5,384 nucleotides of DNA from Actinomycetota bacterium (GTDB taxonomy: Bacteria; Actinomycetota; Acidimicrobiia; Spongiisociales; UBA11373). The stretch is from assembly GCA_003486285.1 (NCBI GenBank), contig DNGH01000255.1:1-5384 (forward strand), in the 5' to 3' direction. The notes under the pieces are model-generated. The model had not been told where the DNA came from and ran no database searches. It saw only the letters and a program-made list of their open reading frames with translations. Each line of letters opens with the position of its first letter. The stretch's first letter is position 1. Positions 1-3,660 of the stretch are shown here, in pieces. The translations under genes were made by a program, and so were the position numbers.

Positions 1-61
1 TCTTGTCCCACGCCCGTTCGGCGGTGGGGACCTTCTTCGACTCATTCTTCGCAGACACCAT
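1..61 (-). CDS. Unknown protein, N-terminal 20 codons only (runs off left edge)
   Basis: The minus strand has an ATG at 61-59 opening a frame that begins MVSAKNESKK and continues VPTAERAWDK until the window ends. A GGGAGG Shine-Dalgarno sequence at 71-66 sits 4 nt before the ATG, which is the main reason to call this a gene. The visible part is hydrophilic and lysine-rich, with no signal peptide or membrane segment, so a cytoplasmic protein is likely. I do not recognise the family and too little is present to assign a role. It lies downstream of, and in the same direction as, the gene at 292-603. The 230-bp gap and its own possible -10 (92-87) suggest separate transcription. Confidence 0.6.
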   Translation of the reverse strand, partial: MVSAKNESKKVPTAERAWDK

Positions 62-65
62 GGAA

Positions 66-71
66 CCTCCC
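66..71 (-). promoter_or_regulatory. Ribosome binding site GGGAGG
   Basis: The minus strand reads GGGAGG, then TTCC, then ATG at 61. It is a strong anti-16S match with a slightly short spacer of 4 nt. It fixes the start of the partial gene at the left edge and argues against the longer overlapping minus-strand frame at 42-242. Confidence 0.6.
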
Positions 72-86
72 GGTTATGGCCTGCTG

Positions 87-92
87 ATCGTA
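87..92 (-). promoter_or_regulatory. Possible -10 element TACGAT
   Basis: On the minus strand TACGAT lies 25 nt before the ATG at 61, so a transcript starting near 80 would have a short leader containing the GGGAGG. The same hexamer is proposed for the gene at 2755-3144. The best -35-like sequence (TCGACC, 117-112) is 19 bp away, which is too long to be convincing. Confidence 0.25.
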
Positions 93-291
93 CGGCTGCG
101 GTGATCGCTGTGGTCGATGATTGACGCTGCGAGTACACCGAAACCGCTGCTGCGGGCACCACACCTGTTCTTTCGAACCATCTTTCTCGTCATACCGAAA
201 TGCGGAGAAAATCCTCCGGCTCGGCCCTCGATTGGCTGCCATGACTACCTGGTCGGATCAGTGTGCGGAACATCGGCCGCAACCCGTTCAT

Positions 292-603
292 TCAGTGACC
301 ATGCATGTCGAGTGCCCGATAGGCCGTGGCGAGGTTGGCCAGGATCTCGGTGTACAGCGGCAAGCGCTTTTCCGAGCAGCACGCCACCTCGAGCCACCCC
401 ACCTGGGCCCCGGCCTCGGCGAGCTCGGCGGTGGCGTCATCTCCCCGGCTCAGCGTGACCCGGGCCGCCGCCAGGGTCGCGATCAGTTGCTCCATGCGCG
501 GGCTGCGGCCCGGTTCGCAGCAGGTGGCGTGCAGACGCTCCACCACCGCGATCGAATCGGCGAGGGCGGTGTCGGCGACGACATGTGAAGCGGGAGTGTC
601 CAT
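292..603 (-). CDS. Small helical protein with two Cys-Cys pairs, unknown function
   Basis: The gene encodes 103 aa, from ATG at 603 to TGA at 294-292. The protein appears almost wholly alpha-helical: Ala/Leu-rich amphipathic stretches at about 10-28, 36-54, 57-74 and 82-99 resemble a short helical repeat, and TPR-like helical hairpins are one possibility. It has vicinal cysteines at 28-29 and 75-76, and ends in HGH. There is no signal peptide or membrane segment. Third codon positions are mostly G or C, as in the neighbouring real genes. No Shine-Dalgarno sequence precedes the ATG; instead TAGGCT lies 9 nt upstream, fitting a leaderless or nearly leaderless transcript. It is divergent from the antiporter at 668 with 64 bp between the starts, so the two could be co-regulated. 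I do not recognise the family. Confidence 0.65.
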   Translation of the reverse strand: MDTPASHVVADTALADSIAVVERLHATCCEPGRSPRMEQLIATLAAARVTLSRGDDATAELAEAGAQVGWLEVACCSEKRLPLYTEILANLATAYRALDMHGH

Positions 604-612
604 GGGGCGGGA

Positions 613-618
613 AGCCTA
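613..618 (-). promoter_or_regulatory. Putative -10 TAGGCT, near-leaderless start
   Basis: On the minus strand TAGGCT fits the actinobacterial TANNNT -10 pattern and ends 9 nt before the ATG at 603. Transcription would start about 2-3 nt before the start codon. No clear -35 is visible. Confidence 0.35.
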
Positions 619-653
619 CCGCCTCGGTGCGGGCAGTCCCCATCCCCGGCGGC

Positions 654-659
654 GATAAT
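654..659 (+). promoter_or_regulatory. Putative -10 GATAAT, leaderless start of antiporter gene
   Basis: GATAAT matches TATAAT at five of six positions and ends 8 nt before the ATG at 668, where no Shine-Dalgarno sequence exists. The expected transcription start falls on or next to the A of the ATG. The hexamer sits between inverted 5-bp arms GGCGG (648-652) and CCGCC (663-667), which could be an operator. No good -35 is seen. Confidence 0.4.
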
Positions 660-667
660 GCCCCGCC

Positions 668-2290
668 ATGGCGTTCGAGATGATCCTCGTGGCATACGCT
701 CTGGGGTTCGTCGCCGCCCGCATCGGCCTCCCCCCGCTGGTGGGTTACCTCGGCGCCGGCTTCGTGCTCCACGAGATGGGTCACGACACCAGCGAGGGTC
801 TCGAGGCCATCGCCGACCTCGGAGTGCTCCTGCTGTTGTTCGGCATCGGCCTGAAGCTCCGGCCTGCCACCCTGACCAAGCCCGTGGTGTGGGCCAGCAC
901 CGTGGCCCACACGCTGATCGCCAGCCTCATTCTCGGTGGCGCCCTGCTCGCGGCCAAGGTGCTCGGCCTGCGCCTCGCCGAAGAACTCGACGTCGGTCAG
1001 GCACTCCTGCTCGGCTTTGCCCTGTCCTTCTCCAGCACCGTGGCGGCGGTGAAGGCCATCGAGGACCGCAGTGAGTCCGCCGCACTGGCCGGGCAGATCG
1101 CGGTGGGCATCCTGGTGATCCAGGACATATTCGCCGTGGGGTATCTCGCCTTCGCTACCGGAGAGCCACCGTCCCCCTGGGCGCCTCTCGTGGTCGCGGC
1201 CATCCTCCTGCTCCGCCCGGTATACGGCTGGCTCATCACCCACACCGGACACGGCGAGCTCTTCGCGCTGCTCGGCATCGCCCTCGCCGCGGGGGTCGGT
1301 GCCGCCGGGTTCGAACTGGTAGGCCTCGAACCCGACCTCGGTGCTCTGGTGGTGGGCATCTCGGTCTCAGGACATCCTCGCAGCGGCGAACTCGCCGACC
1401 GGATCCTCTCGCTCAAGGACCTGTTGCTGATCGGGTTCTTCCTCTCCATCGGCCTCGCCGGGGCGCCTCCGCCGATCGCCTGGGGCATCGCCGCCGGTCT
1501 CATCCTGCTGATCCCGGTGCAGGCGCTCGCCTTTCTGGTGCTGATCACCCGGTTCCGTCTGCGCAGCCGGACTGCGCTCAATGCCTCGCTCGCTCTGGCC
1601 ACCTACAGCGAGTTCGGGCTGATCGTTGGGCTCGCCGCCGCCGCAGCCGGGGACATCGACGAGCGTTGGATGGCGGCGCTCGCAATTGCCGTCGGGTTCT
1701 CATTCGTCGCCGCGGCCCTCCTCGGACGCTGGCGCCAGGGGATCTACCGGATCGCCGGCCCATTGATGCGGGCCCTGGAGCGCCACCCGCTTGCCCCCGA
1801 GGACTCCCTGATCGACATCGCCGACGCCAAGGTGATCGTGTTCGGGATGGGCCGGGTCGGGGAGGGAGCCTACGACGAGATCGTGCGCCGTCGCGGTGAG
1901 GAGGTGGTGGGCGTGGACCGCAAGGAGGAGGTCGCCGGAGCGCAACGCGCCGCGGGCCGCAACGTCGTGCGCGGCGACGCCCTCGATAGCGACTTTTGGG
2001 ACCGCATCCGTTTTCACGAGGACTTGGAATTGGTGATCGTGGCGCTCAACAGCCATGCCGCCAACATGGAGTGCGTGGCCCGGGCCCGGGCCAACCGCCC
2101 CGCGGCGCGGGTGGCGGCGATTGCGGCCTACCCCGATGAGGTGGCCCAGTTGCGCCGCGCCGGGGTGACCGTGGCCCGCAACCTCTATGAGGAGGCAGGT
2201 CAGGCGCTCGCCGACGACGCGCTGTCGATTCTCGAGGGACAGGAAATCAAGACTCTGGGCGGGGCACCCGCCACTCCCGGGCCGATTTGA
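668..2290 (+). CDS. CPA2/Kef-type cation:proton antiporter with C-terminal TrkA-N domain
   Basis: The gene encodes 540 aa and is complete. Residues 1 to about 355 form the Na+/H+ exchanger-type membrane domain, with roughly 11-13 hydrophobic helices. Family marks are the first-helix motif LPPLVGYLGAGF (21-32), the SFSSTVAAVK stretch (120-129), the Gln-Asp ion-site pair at 152-153 in GILVIQDIFAV, and YSEFGLIV (313-320). After a basic linker (354-371), a Rossmann TrkA-N domain covers about 387-500, with the nucleotide-binding loop GMGRVG (393-398), acidic Asp417 ending strand 2, and GDALD (436-440). There is no TrkA-C domain; the protein ends about 40 residues after the Rossmann fold in a short Gly/Pro tail. 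By family knowledge it exchanges K+ (or Na+) for H+ across the cytoplasmic membrane under nucleotide control; the actual ion is unknown. The start is the first ATG after an in-frame stop at 656-658. Met5 at 680 is a weaker alternative. Confidence 0.93.
   Translation: MAFEMILVAYALGFVAARIGLPPLVGYLGAGFVLHEMGHDTSEGLEAIADLGVLLLLFGIGLKLRPATLTKPVVWASTVAHTLIASLILGGALLAAKVLGLRLAEELDVGQALLLGFALSFSSTVAAVKAIEDRSESAALAGQIAVGILVIQDIFAVGYLAFATGEPPSPWAPLVVAAILLLRPVYGWLITHTGHGELFALLGIALAAGVGAAGFELVGLEPDLGALVVGISVSGHPRSGELADRILSLKDLLLIGFFLSIGLAGAPPPIAWGIAAGLILLIPVQALAFLVLITRFRLRSRTALNASLALATYSEFGLIVGLAAAAAGDIDERWMAALAIAVGFSFVAAALLGRWRQGIYRIAGPLMRALERHPLAPEDSLIDIADAKVIVFGMGRVGEGAYDEIVRRRGEEVVGVDRKEEVAGAQRAAGRNVVRGDALDSDFWDRIRFHEDLELVIVALNSHAANMECVARARANRPAARVAAIAAYPDEVAQLRRAGVTVARNLYEEAGQALADDALSILEGQEIKTLGGAPATPGPI
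2258..2272. terminator. GC hairpin at the convergent gene ends, possible terminator
   Basis: GGCGGG (2258-2263), loop GCA, CCCGCC (2267-2272) form a perfect 6-bp stem inside the last codons of the antiporter, 16 nt before its stop. A wider inverted pair, GACTC (2251-2255) and GAGTC (2292-2296), encloses it and both stop codons. No T tract follows, so this is not a classical intrinsic terminator. It could slow polymerase from either side between the converging genes. Confidence 0.25.
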
Positions 2291-2294
2291 GGAG

Positions 2295-2726
2295 TCAGCC
2301 GGGGCGACGCCGCTGCAATTCCTCCTCGAGGGCGGCGTTGGCATACCCCATCAGTGCCGGGTCCCACGGCCGCGACCCGGGACGCAGCGGACGGTCCTTG
2401 GCCACGAGATCGGCCACGGAGTCGCGCAGGGTGCGGGCCCAGGCACGCCCCGTGGCGGTGGCGTGGAGCGTCAGCGTGGCATCCGCATTGACCTCGTACA
2501 CCCGGGCCTCGGGACGCGGATTGCCCCGCGAACCCTTCTCCCCATAGACGAGGAGGACGCTTGGAGTGGGCAGGTCCTGGATGCCGCCGGTGGCGACGAA
2601 TTCGCCGTCGAAGGCCCATCCCCCATTGAGGCCGGCATCGACGTTGCTGACGACCTTGGCCCAGTTCTTGAGCCGCCCATCTCCGATGAGAGGCACCTCG
2701 ATGGGGACGGTGATGGCGTCGGTCAT
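2295..2726 (-). CDS. Unknown 143-aa protein, second gene of a minus-strand pair
   Basis: The ATG is at 2726 and the TGA at 2297-2295. The N-terminal two thirds (about 4-92) looks beta-rich, with alternating hydrophobic stretches such as ITVPIEVPLIG (5-15), SVLLVYGEKG (56-65) and ARVYEVNADATLTLHA (74-89). The last third is helical (about 93-110 and 127-140) and ends Arg-rich. There is no signal peptide, membrane helix or cysteine, which suggests a soluble protein. I do not recognise the family. It follows the 2755-3144 gene in the same direction with 28 nt between them and has no Shine-Dalgarno or clear -10 of its own, so cotranscription with that gene is the simplest reading. Its stop lies 4 bp from the antiporter's stop, tail to tail. 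Codon third positions are G/C-rich and the frame is open throughout. Confidence 0.75.
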   Translation of the reverse strand: MTDAITVPIEVPLIGDGRLKNWAKVVSNVDAGLNGGWAFDGEFVATGGIQDLPTPSVLLVYGEKGSRGNPRPEARVYEVNADATLTLHATATGRAWARTLRDSVADLVAKDRPLRPGSRPWDPALMGYANAALEEELQRRRPG

Positions 2727-2754
2727 TTCGGAGGGAATCGGGAGCCGTGACGGT

Positions 2755-3144
2755 TCAACCCGCCCGGTTGATCCCCGCCTTCTTCAGGACCGCAGCCGGG
2801 ACTCCGGCCTCACGCCACGCCGCGTAAGAGATGCCCTTGCGCCTGGTATACGCCTTGGCGTTACGGACGAAATCCGTCTCGAGTTTGACGCGGTCCACGG
2901 TGTCCGCGGCGGCGGTGAGAGCCTGCTCGGCGTCGAGACGGGCCTGGCGGAGATCGATGGCCTTGAGCACATTGGTCTCGGCCACGATGCGCTTTTCCAG
3001 ATCCTTGACCCGCTTGGCCAGCGTTTCGGCGGTGACCGGGCGGCCCCGCCGCCGCGAACCCAGCGAGTCCAGGTACAGCTTGATGGCTCGGGACTCGCGT
3101 CTTCCGGCGGCAAGAGCCGCCTTGTGCTCGGCGGACATCGCCAT
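2755..3144 (-). CDS. Small basic helical protein, possibly nucleic-acid binding
   Basis: The gene encodes 129 aa. The start is ATG at 3144 because GGAGG (3157-3153) lies 8 nt before it; an upstream in-frame TTG at 3159 would overlap that site. The protein is charged and helical: helix at about 4-28, a basic RRRGRP patch (31-36) resembling an AT-hook core, and a long heptad-like helix at about 38-90 that could be a coiled coil. The C-terminal segment (99-126) carries the signature RKGISYAAWREAGVP followed by AAVLKKAGI. I recall similar C-termini in uncharacterised actinobacterial proteins but cannot name a family. By analogy (inference only), the basic GRP patch and the Trp/Pro C-terminal segment recall small nucleoid-associated proteins such as Lsr2, so DNA binding is possible. 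It is the first gene of a pair with 2295-2726 and is divergent from 3295-3615. Confidence 0.85.
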   Translation of the reverse strand: MAMSAEHKAALAAGRRESRAIKLYLDSLGSRRRGRPVTAETLAKRVKDLEKRIVAETNVLKAIDLRQARLDAEQALTAAADTVDRVKLETDFVRNAKAYTRRKGISYAAWREAGVPAAVLKKAGINRAG

Positions 3145-3152
3145 GGCAGCAA

Positions 3153-3157
3153 CCTCC
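3153..3157 (-). promoter_or_regulatory. Ribosome binding site GGAGG that decides the start
   Basis: On the minus strand GGAGG is followed by 8 nt and then ATG at 3144. It overlaps the in-frame TTG at 3159, ruling that out as the likely start and shortening the protein from 134 to 129 residues. A second ATG at 3138 has a spacer of 14 nt and is less suitable. Confidence 0.75.
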
Positions 3158-3177
3158 AAGTCGCTTGGTGTCGGCGA

Positions 3178-3206
3178 ATCGTACCGAAGCCGAACCCCGG
3201 GGTGAA
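3178..3206 (-). promoter_or_regulatory. Putative promoter TTCACC-17 bp-TACGAT
   Basis: On the minus strand TTCACC (3206-3201) and TACGAT (3183-3178) are separated by exactly 17 bp, the sigma-70-type optimum. A start near 3171 would give a leader of about 27 nt containing the GGAGG of the 2755-3144 gene. It should drive that gene and 2295-2726. Confidence 0.4.
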
Positions 3207-3212
3207 TTGTGA

Positions 3213-3236
3213 CGGATCGCCCGCGGGCGGATCGCC
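3213..3236. repeat. Direct repeat CGGATCGCC x2 around a 12-bp palindrome
   Basis: CGGATCGCC occurs exactly at 3213-3221 and 3228-3236, 15 bp apart start to start. A perfect palindrome CGCCCGCGGGCG occupies 3218-3229 between and across them. The array lies just upstream of the proposed minus-strand -35 at 3206-3201, where activators often bind. A regulator site is possible, but GC-rich DNA produces such symmetry easily. Confidence 0.3.
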
Positions 3237-3255
3237 ATGGGGCGCCGAGACAGGA

Positions 3256-3278
3256 CGACGCCCGTCGGCCGGAGGCCG
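3256..3278. repeat. Overlapping inverted repeats before the 3295 gene
   Basis: CGACG (3256-3260) and CGTCG (3263-3267) form one dyad with a 2-bp centre. CGGCC (3266-3270) and GGCCG (3274-3278) form a second with a GGA centre. They occupy the -35 region of the proposed promoter at 3282-3287, where no recognisable -35 exists, so one may be an operator. No T tract follows, so a terminator is unlikely. Confidence 0.25.
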
Positions 3279-3281
3279 TCC

Positions 3282-3287
3282 TATCGT
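3282..3287 (+). promoter_or_regulatory. Putative -10 TATCGT, leaderless start
   Basis: TATCGT fits TANNNT and ends 7 nt before the ATG at 3295, which has no Shine-Dalgarno sequence. The expected transcription start is at the ATG itself. The bases between (GCCCGCC) almost match those before the antiporter start at 668 (GCCCCGCC). Confidence 0.45.
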
Positions 3288-3294
3288 GCCCGCC

Positions 3295-3615
3295 ATGTCT
3301 GCCGCCACGACGCGCGATGAAGGGATGTCGGATGGGCGCCGCCGGGCTCTGCTGCAGGCCGGCTTGATGGAAGTGGAGGCGCGCGCTGCCGGCGCCGGCC
3401 AGCCATTCGAGGTCGTGTCACAAGACGACTTCGAGGTCGTGTACGCCGTCACCCAGGGACCGAATCACTGGCTGCACAGACGACTCACCATCCAGTCGCT
3501 GGGGCTGTGGGCTCCCGTGTGGTGGATTCAGTCGCGTCGCGGCCCGACCCGCATGGTGTACCAGGCCTCGGTCGATCCGGCGGGCAAGGTGCGGGTCCGC
3601 CGGGTGCGCGCCTAG
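3295..3615 (+). CDS. Small unknown protein, 106 aa
   Basis: The gene runs from ATG at 3295 to TAG at 3613-3615. The N-terminal part is helical (about 11-34, Ala/Arg/Glu-rich). Residues 37-104 look like a beta-sheet domain rich in aromatic residues, including Trp59, LWAPVWWIQ (71-79) and MVYQASVD (87-94), ending in a very basic tail with VRVRRVRA. There are no cysteines, signal peptide or membrane helix. I do not recognise the family. The 3295 start is preferred because of the -10 at 3282-3287. An internal ATG at 3325 has GAAGGG directly against it, too close for normal use, but a shorter product cannot be excluded. It is divergent from the 2755-3144 gene and lies 45 nt upstream of the second antiporter in the same direction, so readthrough into that gene is likely. 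Confidence 0.75.
   Translation: MSAATTRDEGMSDGRRRALLQAGLMEVEARAAGAGQPFEVVSQDDFEVVYAVTQGPNHWLHRRLTIQSLGLWAPVWWIQSRRGPTRMVYQASVDPAGKVRVRRVRA
3406..3442 (+). repeat. 13-bp in-frame direct repeat inside the 106-aa gene
   Basis: TTCGAGGTCGTGT occurs exactly at 3406-3418 and 3430-3442, a period of 24 bp or 8 codons, giving FEVV twice (residues 38-41 and 46-49). It may be a remnant of a small tandem duplication. Slippage between the copies would remove eight residues without a frameshift. Confidence 0.6.
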
Positions 3616-3646
3616 CGCAGACTCTCAAACCGGCGGTCGCGACCAC

Positions 3647-3652
3647 TACCGT
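3647..3652 (+). promoter_or_regulatory. Putative -10 TACCGT, leaderless start of second antiporter
   Basis: TACCGT fits TANNNT and ends 8 nt before the ATG at 3661, the same spacing as at the first antiporter. There is no Shine-Dalgarno sequence in the 45-nt gap after the previous gene, and no clear -35. It would give the antiporter its own promoter in addition to readthrough from 3295. Confidence 0.42.
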
Positions 3653-3660
3653 GCGTCGCC

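Larger units (their letters stand above)
62..291. other. Intergenic stretch, visibly less GC-rich than its surroundings
   Basis: This lies between the stop of the 292-603 gene and the start of the left-edge gene, both on the minus strand. I see no convincing gene in it. The frames crossing it (minus 42-242, plus 117-458 and 121-588) lack a ribosome binding site and either overlap better-supported genes or have unconvincing composition. It has A/T-richer patches around 165-215 and a weak dyad (CGGAG at 203-207, CTCCG at 214-218). No tRNA-like cloverleaf was found. Confidence 0.5.

Noticed and set aside
165..185. GGTTCGAA on the minus strand as a tRNA T-loop
   Set aside because: Flanking bases do not pair to form a T stem, and no acceptor or anticodon arm is found nearby.
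203..218. CGGAG/CTCCG dyad as a terminator after the 292-603 gene
   Set aside because: The stem is only 5 bp, the T run is in the loop rather than after the stem, and it lies more than 70 nt past the stop.
42..242. Minus-strand frame of 66 codons
   Set aside because: It has no ribosome binding site and overlaps the start and the GGGAGG site of the left-edge gene in another frame.
300..307. CATGCATG palindrome here and again at 3660-3667
   Set aside because: Two 8-bp occurrences at unrelated gene ends with no shared flanking sequence; most likely chance.
121..588. Plus-strand frame of 155 codons
   Set aside because: It is largely antisense to the 292-603 gene, which has the better composition, and has no start signal.
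437..1252. Minus-strand frame of 271 codons
   Set aside because: It overlaps both the 292-603 gene and the antiporter start and has shadow-type composition.
1700..2344. Minus-strand frame of 214 codons crossing the convergent junction
   Set aside because: It is antisense to the antiporter's TrkA-N domain and overlaps the end of the 2295-2726 gene in another frame.
2566..3615. Plus-strand frame of 349 codons ending at the stop of the 106-aa gene
   Set aside because: Only the part from 3295 looks like coding sequence. The upstream part is antisense to two better-supported minus-strand genes, so the long form is not used.
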